From positions 1 through 64,000 of the forward strand of contig NW_008705579.1 in the NCBI RefSeq assembly GCF_000186865.1: DNA of 64,000 nucleotides, given 5' to 3'. Under the pieces are notes generated by a model that ran no database searches, was not told where the DNA came from, and saw only the letters and a program-made list of their open reading frames with translations. The stretch is from Aureococcus anophagefferens (taxonomy: Eukaryota > Sar > Pelagophyceae > Pelagomonadales > Pelagomonadaceae). The position numbers and the translations under genes were made by a program. Below, in pieces: positions 1-11,287 of the stretch (the first letter of the stretch is position 1; each line of letters opens with the position of its first letter).

Positions 1-3000
1 GCGGGGGGAGGGATCGCGGTCGACGGGCTCGGCGTCGGCGGGAGCGACGGCGCGGCCGTAGGCGACGCGGTCGGGGACGACGAGGGCGCGGCCGACGGAA
101 GCGACGACGGCGCCGCGGACGGGGACGACGACGGGGACGACGAGGGCGCCGCGGACGGGGACGACGTCGGCGAGCCCGTCGGCGCCTGCGAGTACGACAC
201 CTGGAAGTCGAACGAGCCGGAGATCGACGCGTCGTCGGCGCACGCGACCGTCATCGCGTAGCGGTTGATCGTCGCGTCGCCGGGCACGACCCGCATCTGC
301 ACGCCGTCGTTGTCCGTGGTCTCCGAGCCGACGACGACGCCGTCGAGGTCGGTGACGGCCACCGCCACGGTCGCGCACGCGGCCGCGTCGCCGCGGTAGA
401 CCCAGACGACCTCGCACTCGACGCCGGCGACGCAGGTCGCCGAGTCGCCGACGCTCGTGATCGAGATGAAGGAGGCCGTCGGCTCGCTCGTCGGAAGGGC
501 GCTCGGCGACGACGAGGGCGCGGCGGACGGCGCGGCGCTGGGGAGCGAGGAGGGTCTCGCGCTGGGCGACGCCGAGGGCGCGGCGGACGGCGCGGCGGTC
601 GGCAGCGCCGAGGGAGGCGCACTCGGTGCGGCCGACGGCGCGGCCGACGGCGCGGTGGTCGGCGACGCCGACGGCGCGGCCGTCGGCGCGGGGGACGGCT
701 CGGGCATCGGCGCGGCCGTCGGCGCGGCCGACGGTCTCGCGCTAGGCGCAGATGATGGCAGGCCGGACGGCGCGGCGCTGGGGAGCGAGGAGGGTCTCGC
801 GCTGGGCGACGCCGAGGGCGCGGCGGACGGCGCGGCGGTCGGCAGCGCCGAGGGAGGCGCACTCGGTGCGGCCGACGGCGCGGCCGACGGCGCGGTGGTC
901 GGCGACGCCGACGGCGCGGCCGTCGGCGCGGGGGACGGCTCGGGCATCGGCGCGGCCGTCGGCGCGGCCGCGGTCTCGCGCTAGGCGCAGATGATGGCAG
1001 GCCGGACGGCGCGGCGCTCGGTGACGAGGAGGGTCTCGCGCTAGGCGTCGCTGACGGCATCGTGCTTGGTCCGGGGGTCGATGTAGTCGGCGCCGCGGTG
1101 GGCGCGAGCGTGGCGCATTCGTTCTCGTACCACGCGACGGTGCTGTCGCCGTAGGACGCCGAGAGCGCGTCGACGTCGCCGTCACCGTCGACGTCGATCG
1201 CGACGACGGACTGGGCGTTGTCCGCGAGGGTCGTGATGACGTGCCTGGTGAAGGACAGGGAGCCGTCGTTCTCGCACCACGCGACGGTGTCGTCGGTGTA
1301 GGACGCCGACAGGACGTCGACGTCGCCGTCGCCGTCGACGTCGATCGCGAAGGCGGAAGTGCCGCCGTCCGCCAGCGTCGTGATGATGCGATCGGTGAAG
1401 GACTGGGAGCCGTCGTTCTCGTGCCACGCGACCTCATCGCCGATCTCGCACGCCGACAGCGCGTCGATGTCGCCGTCGCCGTCGACGTCGATCGCGATGA
1501 CAGACTTGGCGCCGTCCATCAGCGTCGTGACGATGCGCTCAGTGAAAGACTGGGACCCGTCGTTCTCGTACCACGCGACCGTGTCGTCGTAGTAGGACGC
1601 CGACAGCGCGTCGACGTCGCCGTCGCCGTCGACGTCGATCGCGAAGACGGACTGGGCGTAGTCCGCCAGCGTCGTGACGATGCGCTCTGTGAAGGACTGG
1701 GTTCCGTCGTTCTCGTACCACGTGACCGTGTCGTCGATCTGGGACGTGGACAGCACGTCGTTGTCGCCGTCGCCGTCCACGTCGATCGCGATGACAGACT
1801 TGGCGCCGTCCGCGAGCGTCGTGATGATGCGTTCGGAGAAGGACTGGGAGCCGTCGTTCTCGTACCAGGCGACCGTGTCGTCGGCGTAGGACGCCGACAG
1901 CGCGTCGACGTCGCCGTCGCCGTCGACGTCGATCGCGAAGACGGAACCGGTGCCGTCCGCGAGCGTCGTGATGACGCGCTTCGTGAAGGACTGGGACCCG
2001 TCGTTCTCGTACCACGCGACCGTGTCGTCGTTCCAGGACGCCGAGAGCGCGTCGACATCGCCGTCGCCGTCGACGTCGATGGCGTAGGCAGAAACGGCGC
2101 CGTCCGCCAGCGTCGTGATGATGCGCTCGGAGAACGCGACGCTCGTGCAGAACGTCGTCGGCCGCGGCGTAGGGGCCGCCGTGGTCGGCTCGGGGCTCGT
2201 CGTCGGCTTGAAGCTCGCGGACGGCGCCTCGGTGGGCGCGAGCGTGGCGCAGTCGTTCTCGTACCACGCGACGGAGCTGTCCGAGTAGGACGCCGAGAGC
2301 GCGTCGACGTCGCCGTCACCGTCGACGTCGATCGCGACGACGGAATTGACCCTGTCCGCGAGGGTCGTGATGACGTGCCTGGTGAAGGACAGGGAGCCGT
2401 CGTTCTCGCACCACGCGACGGTGTCGTCGGTGTAGGACGCCGACAGGACGTCGACGTCGCCGTCGCCGTCGACGTCGATCGCGAAGGCGGAAGTGCCGCC
2501 GTCCGCCAGCGTCGTGATGATGCGATCGGTGAAGGACTGGGAGCCGTCGTTCTCGTGCCACGCGACCTCATCGCCGATCTCGCACGCCGACAGCGCGTCG
2601 ATGTCGCCGTCGCCGTCGACGTCGATCGCGATGACAGGCTTGGCGCCGTCCATCAGCGTCGTGACGATGCGCTCAGTGAAAGACTGGGACCCGTCGTTCT
2701 CGTACCACGCGACCGTGTCGTCGTAGTAGGACGCCGACAGCGCGTCGACGTCGCCGTCGCCGTCGACGTCGATCGCGAAGACGGACTGGGCGTAGTCCGC
2801 CAGCGTCGTGACGATGCGCTCTGTGAAGGACTGGGAGCCGTCGTTCTCGTACCACGCGACCGTGTCGTCGTACTGGGACGCCGACAGCGCGTCGGCGTCG
2901 CCGTCGCCGTCGACGTCGATCGCAAAGACGGACCGGGCGTGGGGCGCGAGCGTCGTGATGATGCGTTCGGAGAAGGACTGGGAGCCGTCGTTCTCGTACC

Positions 3001-5527
3001 AGGCGACCGTGTCGTCGGCGTAGGACGCCGACAGCGCGTCGACGTCGCCGTCGCCGTCGACGTCGATCGCGAAGACGGAACCGGTGCCGTCCGCGAGCGT
3101 CGTGATGACGCGCTTCGTGAAGGACTGGGACCCGTCGTTCTCGTACCACGCGACCGTGTCGTCGTTCCAGGACGCCGAGAGCGCGTCGACATCGCCGTTG
3201 CCGTCGACGTCGATGGCGTAGGCAGAAACGGCGCCGTCCGCCAGCGTCGTGATGATGCGCTCGGAGAACGCGACGCTCGTGCAGAAGACCGTCGGGCGGG
3301 GCGTCGGGGGCAGACTCAGCGTCGGCGCGGGGCTCGTCGTCGGCGCGGGGCTCGTGGACGGCGCCGCGGTGGGCGCGAGCGTGGCGCAGTCGTTCTCGTA
3401 CCACGCGACGGAGCTGTCCGAGTAGGACGCTGAGAGCGCGTCGACGTCGCCGTCACCGTCGACGTCGATCGCGACGACGGACTTGACGTTGTCCGCGAGG
3501 GTCGTGATGACGTGCCTGGTGAAGGACAGGGAGCCGTCGTTCTCGCACCACGCGACGGTGTCGTCGGTGTAGGACGCCGACAGGACGTCGACGTCGCCGT
3601 CGCCGTCGACGTCGATCGCGAAGGCGGAAGTGCCGCCGTCCGCCAGCGTCGTGATGATGCGATCGGTGAAGGACTGGGAGCCGTCGTTCTCGTGCCACGC
3701 GACCTCATCGCCGATCTCGCACGCCGACAGCGCGTCGATGTCGCCGTCGCCGTCGACGTCGATCGCGATGACAGACTTGGCGCCGTCCATCAGCGTCGTG
3801 ATGACGCGCTCAGTGAAGGACTCGGAGCCGTCGTTTTCCCACAACGCGACCGTGTCGTCGCCGTAGGACGCCGACAACACGTCGACGTCGCCGTCGCCGT
3901 CGACGTCGATCGCGAAGACGGACTGGGCGTAGTCCGCCAGCGTCGTGACGATGCGCTCTGTGAAGGACTGGGTTCCGTCGTTCTCGTACCACGTGACCGT
4001 GTCGTCGATCTGGGACGTGGACAGCACGTCGTTGTCGCCGTCGCCGTCCACGTCGATCGCGATGACAGACTTGGCGCCGTCCGCGAGCGTCGTGATGATG
4101 CGTTCGGAGAAGGACTGGGAGCCGTCGTTCTCGTACCAGGCGACCGTGTCGTCGGCGTAGGACGCCGACAGCGCGTCGACGTCGCCGTCGCCGTCGACGT
4201 CGATCGCGAAGACGGAACCGGTGCCGTCCGCGAGCGTCGTGATGACGCGCTTCGTGAAGGACTGGGACCCGTCGTTCTCGTACCACGCGACCGTGTCGTC
4301 GTTCCAGGACGCCGAGAGCGCGTCGACATCGCCGTCGCCGTCGACGTCGATGGCGTAGGCAGAAACGGCGCCGTCCGCCAGCGTCGTGATGATGCGCTCG
4401 GAGAACGCGACGCTCGTGCAGAACGTCGTCGGCCGCGGCGTCGGCGCGGGCGTCGGCGGGGGCGTGACGGCGTCGTAGAGGACCTGGACCGCCGCCGCGT
4501 CGAGCGCGCTCGAGTAGACGTAGACCTCGTCGATGGCGCCGGAAAAATATCCAATCGCGTAGTTGACGCTATACCAATGTCCGAGGCGGAGGGTGTTGAA
4601 GGTTCCCGTGTTCGCCGCGACGGCCCCCGTGCCGGCCTGCGACCCGTCCAAGTAGAGAGTCCAATCGGATCCGTCGTAAGTCAGGCAGTAGTGGTGCCAA
4701 TCGCCGTCGTCGGAGCCCGGCATTTCCACGTCGGGGTACCAGTTCCAGAACTGGACCGTGAACACATCACTCGCCGCGGCCGCCGTCTGCAGGCCAAACG
4801 CGAGGTAGCTGTTCTCGGACCCGTATCCGAACAGAAAGTCGCCGCCGCTGAGGTCGTCGACTTTCGCCCACAAGCACACGGTCCGCGCGGCGCCTCCGAG
4901 GATGTCCGCCGTCACCGCCGCCGGGAAATCGACGTAGTCGTCCGTCCCGTCGAAGGACAGCGCGCCGCTCCCGTCGCGGCCCGTCGTCGCCGTCGCGCCG
5001 CTGATCGTCCCGTCGAGGCTGCCGTCGCTGTCCTCGGCGGCCGTGCCGTCGTCGAAGGAGTAGTGCGCGACGAGCGGGTGCGTCGGCTGCGGCGTCGCCG
5101 TCGGCGCGGCCGTCGGCGTCGCCGTCGGCGCGGGCGTCGGGCTCGGGTCGCAGTCCTGGCCGTCGCTGCTCGGCTCGTAGCCCGCGGAGCAACTCGTGAT
5201 CGTGGAGCAGATGTCGATCTTGTGCCGCGTGTAGAGCGTGCCGCCCGTGCCGTCGCCGTCGCAAACGTAGCAGGAGTCGTCGTTCGAGTTGTAGTACATG
5301 GTCGTGCCGCCGCAGTCTGGCACACCGTCGTTCTCGTAGAGGCCCTCGCGGCAGGCCTCCCGGGAGCCGCTCCCGGTCCCCATGTCGAGGCAATTTGAGT
5401 CGCACTCCTGGGTTCCTTTCTGCTCCCAGGTGCAGGCGGTGATCTTCGTCAGGTCCGCGCCGCAGCCCGCGGCGAGCAGCGCCAGCGCCAGCAGGCCCCG
5501 CGCCGCGGCTTTGGGGCTGCGACCCAT
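1..5527 (-). CDS. Giant secreted FG-GAP/VCBS triple beta-propeller surface protein, C-terminus beyond window, one frame break
   Basis: Starts at 5527 with a signal peptide (basic residues, then LLALALLAAGC). A Cys-rich segment follows (about residues 25-125), then a LamG/concanavalin-like domain (about 148-355). Next come three blocks of seven repeats of about 50 residues (about 365-717, 744-1095, 1122-1474), each carrying the calcium-loop type motif DVDGDGDVD; Pro/Thr linkers separate the blocks. Seven repeats per block fits three seven-bladed propellers as in integrin alpha heads. After about residue 1519 (position ~970) the frame is lost because one base is missing from the second copy of a 240-bp duplication. 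Read one base on, a Ser/Ala/Pro stalk, a folded domain (about 180-475, contains CVAGVECEVVW) and more stalk run open to position 1. Uncorrected, the reading ends at 251 in a spurious Arg-rich tail. Likely an extracellular adhesion or wall protein; ligand unknown. Confidence 0.85.
541..1019. repeat. 240-bp tandem duplication in the Ser/Ala/Pro stalk
   Basis: Bases 541-720 recur without change at 781-960, and the rest of the unit (721-780) recurs at 961-1019 with one base missing near 970 (gccgacgg against gccgcgg). The period is 240 bp, so the duplication keeps frame but the missing base does not. A further, diverged copy begins near 1000. Confidence 0.9.
1105..4434. repeat. Three near-identical ~1.13-kb propeller blocks
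   Basis: The same junction sequence (gctcgtgcag) lies at 2141, 3275 and 4412, giving periods of 1134 and 1137 bp, both multiples of three. Each block encodes seven 50-residue FG-GAP repeats. Blocks share long identical stretches, far more than repeats within one block do, which indicates recent duplication or gene conversion. Confidence 0.9.
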
Positions 5528-5685
5528 GGCGACACGCTCAAAGTAGTCTCAAAGTACTCTTTTTCTATATGTGATCCTTTGACAAACTACAAAACGTTGA
5601 AGGCGATTGTAGACACGTGGAACTTCCGTTGAACCGTCGACGTGGAGCCTCCTTTCGGGACCGTCGCGCAGGGAACGCCCGGGGC

Positions 5686-7713
5686 TTAGAGGGCCTTCGT
5701 GACGTAGGCGTGGGCGCAGAGGTCGGCGACGCTGGGCCGCTCGGCGGCGGAGTGCCTGAGGCAGTCGCGGAGGAAGTCCTTGGCGTCCGCGGAGACCGCG
5801 GGCTTCGCGGGGAAGTCGACGGACGTCGCCCGCGCCATGGTGCGGTCCGCGAGGAGGCGCTGCTGGGACAGCCCCTCGCCGAAGGGCTTCCGGCCGAAGA
5901 GCATCTGGAAGTAGATGACGCCCGCGGACCAGACGTCGACCTTGCCCGAGATGCGCGGCCCGCCCGCGACGTCCGTCGCGAAGCACTCCGGCGGCAGGTA
6001 CCAGTAGGTGCCCGCGCCCTGGGACGTGAGCTCCATGGACAGCGTCGGCCCGCCCCGCGACGACGCGTCGTCGTCCGTGACGATCTTCGAGAGCCCGAAG
6101 TCCGTGATCTTCGCGTCGCCCGCGTCGTCGAAGAGGATGTTGCCCGGCTTGAGGTCGTAGTGGATGATGGCCTTGCGCGGGCCGCTGGGCGTCTGGAGGT
6201 GCCTCAGGCCCGCGAGGACCTGGAGGAGGATCGCGCGCGCGTCGCGCTCGGGCAGGTGCTTGCGGCACCGGAGGAGCGAGTCCAAATCCTCGCCGCCGCA
6301 GTGCTCGAGCACCGTGGCGAAGGTGTTCGTGTCGACCTCGAAGACGTCGTGGAGCCTGACGACGCGCGGGTGGTCGAGGTCGCGCTGGATCGCGTACTCG
6401 CGCGCCGCGTGGCGGACGTACGCGGACTTTTTCTCGTCGGACCAGCCGCGGTCGAGCTGGTGGAACTTGATGGCGACGCGCCGCGCCTCGGCGAGGTCGT
6501 AGGCGAGCCAGACCTCGGAGAAGCCGCCCTTGCCCAGCAGGCTCAGCAGGAGGTAGCGGTCGTTCATCGTGGGCCGGGGCGCGAAGCGCGACGCGTCCTC
6601 GTGGCGCACGCGCTGCCACTCGCGCACGTGCTGCTGCTTCCTGCGCTCGATGGCCGCGCGCTCGCCGGCGAGCTCCGCCTCGTCGCGCTTGAGCTGGGAC
6701 GCGTGGAACCGGTGCGCCTCGTCCTCGGCCGCGCCGTCGACGTCGAACGCCGCGCCCCCGTCGGGCTCGCGCTTCTTCGCCTTGGCGCGCGCGCGCTTCG
6801 CGGCGTCGAGGGCCTCGCGGCGCTGGAGGATGGCCGCCGCGCGCCGCCGGAGCCGCTTCTCCGCGTCGCCCTCCTCCCAGCTGTCGCGGCCGCCGCCGAA
6901 GCCGCCGCCGGCGCCCGACGCGTAGACCGCGCGGCCGAGCTCGAAGGCGGCGGCGCCGACGGCGCGGCGCTTCTCGCGGGCCTCGGCGACGGCGCCCTCG
7001 CGGAGCGTCGCCTCGAGCGCGGCCCGGAGGCCCGACGCCCGCCGCGCCGCGCGCGCGTCGTCGCGGTCGCGGTCGTCGCGGCAGCGCTTGAGCTCGGCGC
7101 TCAGCTCCGACACCTTCTTGTCCGAGGCCCGGGCGGCCGCCGTCGCCGCCCGGGCCTCGGCCTCCGCGGCCGCGACCCGGTCCCGGAGCGCCCGGAGCTC
7201 GTCGTCGTCGCCGCGCGCGGCCGTGGCCCGGCCGCCGACCGTGGCGCCGAGGGCCTTGTCGATGCGCTGGGGCGCCGACGCCTTGCGCTTCGCCGACGTG
7301 CCGCCGCTCGGGGGCGGCGGCTTCTTGCCGCCGGCCGCCGCCTTGCCGTCGGGCGTGTCGAGCGACCGCTTCATCTTCTTGGGCGCGGGCTCGCCGCCCC
7401 CGGAGAGGCGCGGCGCGGGCGCGCCGGGCGCGAGCCGCCCGTCGCCGCCCGCGAGCGTGCTCGCGATCCCGCCCATGGACGTGGGCCCGCCGGGTTTGCC
7501 GCCGGGGAGCTCGTTCGACCGGCCGCCGCGCGAGTTCGAGCGGTCCCCGAAGCCGAGCTCCGTGATGGGCGCTTGAAGGCTGTGGTCGCCGACAATATTC
7601 TGGTCGAAGGGCGTCCCGAAGGCCGACGACGCCTCCTTGCCCGTCACGCCGCGCAGGCGCGCCTCGAGGAGGATGGCCTTGCGCTGCTGGGCCGCGGCGC
7701 CGGACGTGGCCAT
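5686..7713 (-). CDS. TLK: Tousled-like serine/threonine protein kinase
   Basis: Protein of 675 residues. The first ATG giving a TLK-like N-terminus (MATSGAAAQQRKAILLEARL) is at 7713. Residues ~1-330 are basic, Ala/Arg-rich and predicted coiled coil. The C-terminal half is a full kinase domain: glycine loop GKGGFSEVW, VAIKFHQLD lysine, HYDLKPGN catalytic loop (the HYD form typical of Tousled kinases), DFGLSK, and the family signature ELTSQGAGTYWYLPPECF followed by KVDVWSAGVI and GRKPFGEGLSQQ. Known TLKs are nuclear, S-phase kinases of the histone chaperone Asf1 and act in chromatin assembly; that role is inferred here. No intron is seen. It ends 158 bp from the start of the propeller gene, same strand. 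Confidence 0.93.
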   Translation of the reverse strand: MATSGAAAQQRKAILLEARLRGVTGKEASSAFGTPFDQNIVGDHSLQAPITELGFGDRSNSRGGRSNELPGGKPGGPTSMGGIASTLAGGDGRLAPGAPAPRLSGGGEPAPKKMKRSLDTPDGKAAAGGKKPPPPSGGTSAKRKASAPQRIDKALGATVGGRATAARGDDDELRALRDRVAAAEAEARAATAAARASDKKVSELSAELKRCRDDRDRDDARAARRASGLRAALEATLREGAVAEAREKRRAVGAAAFELGRAVYASGAGGGFGGGRDSWEEGDAEKRLRRRAAAILQRREALDAAKRARAKAKKREPDGGAAFDVDGAAEDEAHRFHASQLKRDEAELAGERAAIERRKQQHVREWQRVRHEDASRFAPRPTMNDRYLLLSLLGKGGFSEVWLAYDLAEARRVAIKFHQLDRGWSDEKKSAYVRHAAREYAIQRDLDHPRVVRLHDVFEVDTNTFATVLEHCGGEDLDSLLRCRKHLPERDARAILLQVLAGLRHLQTPSGPRKAIIHYDLKPGNILFDDAGDAKITDFGLSKIVTDDDASSRGGPTLSMELTSQGAGTYWYLPPECFATDVAGGPRISGKVDVWSAGVIYFQMLFGRKPFGEGLSQQRLLADRTMARATSVDFPAKPAVSADAKDFLRDCLRHSAAERPSVADLCAHAYVTKAL

Positions 7714-7973
7714 GGGGTTCGTGCGTGCGCCTTGCGGCGGTGTCGGGTGAGCGTATTCTGACGAGGCGCGCGCGTGGGGAGGTGTGTCTTGCGGCTGTGC
7801 GCGCGGGTTCGGGTCGAGATTGATCGCGCGCCGACGAGCGTGCCTCGGATCAAATCGAGCTCGCGGGTCCGTGCCCGCCCTCCGGGGCGCGCAAGCGCCG
7901 GCGTCCGCCCGCTCCCGCCCACACACGTCATAGAAATTCAAAAATGCGCCATACTCCATTATGCCGTACGACA

Positions 7974-8920
7974 TCACAGCGCGTCCGCCACCCCCGTGAG
8001 CTCCGGCGCGACGTCGCCCGCGGCGGCGGCGGCGCGCATGAGCGCGCGGTGCCGCCGCGCCTTGAGCCGCTCGAGGGCGATGGTCATGGCGTCGATCTCG
8101 CGCTGGAGCTCGTCCGGGTCGTCGTCGTCCTCGCGCCGCGTCGGCGGCGGCGGGACGCCGCCGGGCCGGCCCGCGCGCGGGCTCCGGCGCGCGGCGGGGC
8201 TCGCGTCGCGGCTCGGCGGCGCGTCGCGGCGCCGCGGCGGCGTCTCGGCCTTGGCGATGGGCCGCGCGGACGTGCGCCGCGCGGGGCCGCGGCGCGCGCG
8301 GCCGGCGACGCGGCGCGCGCCGCCGCGGGCGGCCGCGCGGGGCTCGGCGGCGGCCGCTGCTTCGGCGTCGGCGCCTTGGTGTAGGTGCGGCCGTCGCGCG
8401 CCGGCGACGCGTCGCGGGACGACGCGCCGACGCGCCGCGCGACGGGCGACGCGGACCGCTCGCGGCGCGACGCCGAGAAGAAGAACGTCCTCGGCTCCGC
8501 GGGCTCGTCCGCGTCGGCGGTCTTCCGCGCGCGCCGGTTCGTCGGCGACCGCAGCTGCGTCGTCACCGTGTTGGCCACGGCGACGGCGTCGGCGACCTTG
8601 GAGTTCATCTGCTGCATGAGCTCGGCGATGTCGCCGGGATTCCGCCGCGCGGGCCGCGGGCCGCGCGCGGCCGCGACGGGCGACGCCGCCTGGGCGCGCC
8701 GCAGCACGGCGAGCTCCGCGTCGCTGCACTTCAGGAGCTTGGACTCGTAGGCCGCGAGCCGCGCCCCGGCGCCGGGCGACCGGTCCAGGAGGCCGCGCCG
8801 CGGCGACGGCTTCGGCGGCGTCGACGGCGCGTCGAAGGCGCCGGCGGCGAAGTGCGACGGCGGCGAGGAAGGCGGCGAGTGAGAGTCCGGTCGTAGCGCG
8901 AGCGGGTGCTGCAGCGCCAT
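7974..8920 (-). CDS. Basic Arg/Ala/Pro-rich protein with C-terminal coiled coil, frame break inside
   Basis: Not recognised. The N-terminal part (ATG at 8920, MALQHPLALRPDSHSP) has sensible composition, with KLLKCSDAELAVLRRAQ and ELMQQMNSKVADAVAVANTV helices. The C-terminal part ends at 7974 in a different frame with DELQREIDAMTIALERLKARR, a clear coiled coil, and a GVADAL terminus. The two frames differ by one base, and the switch must fall around 8270-8340, a very GC-rich stretch. Either one base is missing from the assembly or a short intron is present; I cannot choose. Possibly cytoskeletal or nuclear by composition only. Confidence 0.55.
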
Positions 8921-9034
8921 GGCGCCGCGCGCCGCGCACTCGCGCTCGCAATGGGCGCGACGGCGCGGTGCGCGAGTTGAGCTTCAAGGTGCAGCCGGAT
9001 ACAAGGCCAAATTGGCTGAGCTGTGCGGGGCAGC
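8921..9034. promoter_or_regulatory. Divergent intergenic region, likely shared promoter
   Basis: Only 114 bp separate the ATG of the minus-strand basic protein from the ATG of the plus-strand secreted protein, so both promoters must lie here or within the 5' ends. No TATA box is evident. Confidence 0.4.
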
Positions 9035-10736
9035 ATGTCGGCGCCCTACCAGCCCATCGACGATGGGTCGGGGCGGCCGGGCCGACGACGACGAGCGGCG
9101 GGCGCGTTGCTCGCGTGCGCCGCGCTCGTCGGCGCGATCGTACGCACGACCGGCGTCCCCTGGGCGCCGCCGTCCGCCCTCCTCGAGGCGACGCCGACGG
9201 CGAGCGCGTCCATGGCCGTGTCCATGAGCGCCGTGCAGAAGATGACCTGGGCGAGCAGCAAGCCGAGCCTCGGCCTGCGCTTCGCCCAGAACGTGCTGTC
9301 GGCGACGGGCAACACCTTCGAGGGCACCGTGCAGTCGGTGCCGTGCGCCGAGCAGGTCAAGGTCGTGACGGCGAACCTGCAGATGCACTGGGTCAACGCG
9401 ACGGCGCGGCCCAGCGGCGTGCTGAGCGTCGAGGCCTTCGAGGCCCTCTTCGCGGACCGCGTCGGCGACCACTCGTCCATGGACATCTTCTTCGAGTTCA
9501 ACATCGGCTTCTTCGTCGTCGACCTCGACTACTTCGCGGGGCGCCTCGAGGCGCACGGCTACGCGTACCTGCCCCTGCGGTGGCACAGCGCCTGGGACAA
9601 CGCGACCTACTACAGCATCCTGGCCAACGTGCCGGGCACGACGACGGTCGTCGAGTTCATCGGCGCGGCCTTCGGCGGGCCGACGAGCGAGTCGCGGACC
9701 GCGCGCCTCGTCGACCCCGCGCGCTACGCGGCCTACTTCGACGACCTGGGCGACGGTGCGACGGCCGAGTCCTACGTCTGCGCGAAGCTGTCCTTCCCGT
9801 CGACGTACCCGGACTACGCGTCCCTGTGGATGCGCCAGTCAGGGCAGCAAAAGAGAGCGAAATTCCCAACTTCAAAGGCTCCTTGCTCGGCCGTTTTCCA
9901 CTCGTTTCGGCTGATTTTTGGACGAGCGATCATCTCTCGGATCGGCCTCGACGCGTGGATGCTTTTCCGGAACGCGCGCGCGCGGAACACTCACGTTGAA
10001 GCGACGTCGAACCACCCTTGTGCTGCCCAGGCGCCAGTACATGACGGCGACGGAGATCTACGGCTCCGCGGGCGGCGACGAGAGCCGCTACGTGCTCACG
10101 CTCGAGGGCGAGTCCTTCCTCCAGTGGCACTGGGTCATGTACCCGCCGGGCTCCGAGGCCGGCAACGGCGCCTCGACGACGCTCAAGGCGGCCCACGAGG
10201 CCGTCCAGGAGTGGGAGGACTACCTCTCGCTCCTCACGGCGCACACCGTCGTCTCGCCGAACTGCGGCTTCAACCAGTACCTCGACTTCCACCCGGGCAT
10301 CTACCCGAACGCCGAGGGCGCCGCCGAGGGCGTCGGCACGCTCGACGACATCCTCTACCAGTTCGCGCGCGACAAGGTGAACTTCCGCATCTTCCACGCG
10401 TGGGACAAGCAGCACCTCTACGCGAACGCGTCGAACTCGACGCTCTACATCTACTACACCATGCCCCTCACGGGCCGCGCCTTCCAGCTCATCGGCACGG
10501 CGTCGAACCCCTGGTTCCGGCGCAACACAAAGCCCTGGACCCTCTGCTCCGAGTCGTGCACGTCCGAGAGCAACCACGCGGTCCCGACGGACGCGGACTC
10601 GGGCCACCTCCCGGAGCCCCCGTCGACGTCCACGGCGGGCGACGTCACCGACGGCATCGAGGCGGCCTCGCCCAACGCGTCCGCGACGGCGGGCGCCTAC
10701 GTCGCGCCCCCGTCGAACACGTCCACGCCCATCTAA
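9035..10736 (+). CDS. Secreted or type II membrane protein of unknown function, split by an introner (exons 9035-9831, 10031-10736)
   Basis: The ATG at 9035 begins MSAPYQPIDDGSG; a hydrophobic segment follows an Arg run (GALLACAALVGAIV, about residues 23-36), consistent with a signal anchor. The rest is hydrophilic with many N-glycosylation sites (NATA, NATY, NASN) and aromatic-rich segments such as FFEFNIGFFVVDLDYF and GYAYLPLRWHSAWDN. I do not recognise the family; it may be a VOC-like or other small-ligand fold but nothing proves this. Removing 9832-10030 joins the two frames as ...SLWM-RQYMTATEIYG..., restoring one open protein. The intron uses a GC donor and AG acceptor. The C-terminus is Ser/Thr/Pro-rich (PEPPSTSTAGDVT, PPSNTSTPI). 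Confidence 0.75.
9832..10030 (+). mobile_element. Introner element acting as intron (family 1, GC-AG)
   Basis: The 8-bp target duplication gcgccagt lies at 9832-9839 and again at 10031-10038. The element between (191 bp) starts cagggcagcaaaag and ends gtgctgcccag, an imperfect terminal inverted repeat. Splicing from the first base of the left duplication to the element's terminal CAG exactly restores the pre-insertion sequence. The left duplication supplies the GC donor and the element supplies the AG acceptor. The body is almost the same as the element at 45025-45216. Confidence 0.92.
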
Positions 10737-10825
10737 CTCTTTCGCTTTTCCGTGGACTGCACGTTGCAGGGAAGCCCGCCGGGGTAAAATCGATCGAATG
10801 TCCTCCGTGCTTCATGATCGACATT

Positions 10826-11096
10826 GTGCAGCGTTTTGGCGGCGCGCTGCGATGGGATGGCCGTCTTTGAGGGCCCGCCGCTCCGCGAATATGCAGAATC
10901 GTGCAACGATCCCAGCAGCTGCGAGGGCCGCAAGGACGAGGGTGACGCACATGCGAAGACGCGACGCTCATACGACCGCGTGGCGACTGGAACGGGGAGG
11001 TAGAGTGGGTGGGAAGGGACGCGCTGCCCCCTCGCGACCCCTCTAGCATAGTTTTCGAGCCATCGCAGCAGCGGAGATCGTTCGTCATCAACCCCG
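10826..11096 (-). repeat. Dispersed repeat, copy 1 (inverted relative to 22252-22500)
   Basis: Read on the minus strand it carries gacgaacgatc, cgcatgtgcgtcaccc and tgggatcgttgcacg...ctgcatattcg, in the same order as the plus-strand copy at 22252-22500; I judge about 70-75% identity by eye. The copies also share a peptide-level similarity (DRCT-LHIRGA-GP), so the repeat may derive from a coding element. Confidence 0.7.
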
Positions 11097-11210
11097 TCGC
11101 GTCCAGCGCGGCAGGTTCCTCGGGGGGGGGCGAAATCGTCGAGTCCACCGAGCCGAGCTCCGGAGGCGTTTCGTCCCGACGGTGGCCGTGGGGTGTCTGG
11201 GGCTGCCCCT

Positions 11211-11287
11211 GCCGCCGGACATGGTCTTGATCCGTTCCATACCATGATAGGGTCGGGTCCAGACCATGTCCGGCGGCGAGGCCCCAC
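11211..11287. repeat. Perfect 17-bp inverted repeat, hairpin or MITE-like
   Basis: gccgccggacatggtct (11211-11227) is perfectly inverted at 11271-11287 around a 43-bp loop. Imperfect complementarity continues outward (tggggctgcccct against gaggccccacccca), so the stem may exceed 30 bp. It could be a small inverted-repeat transposon remnant or a structured RNA. Confidence 0.75.

Noticed and set aside
1241..3433. Long plus-strand ORF (730 codons) opposite the first propeller gene
   Set aside because: It mirrors the repeat structure of the real minus-strand gene, is Arg/Asp/Val-rich and has no domain. It is a shadow caused by GC-rich codons.
541..4434. CRISPR-like regular repeats
   Set aside because: Repeats are coding, contiguous and multiples of three, without unique spacers; the genome is eukaryotic.
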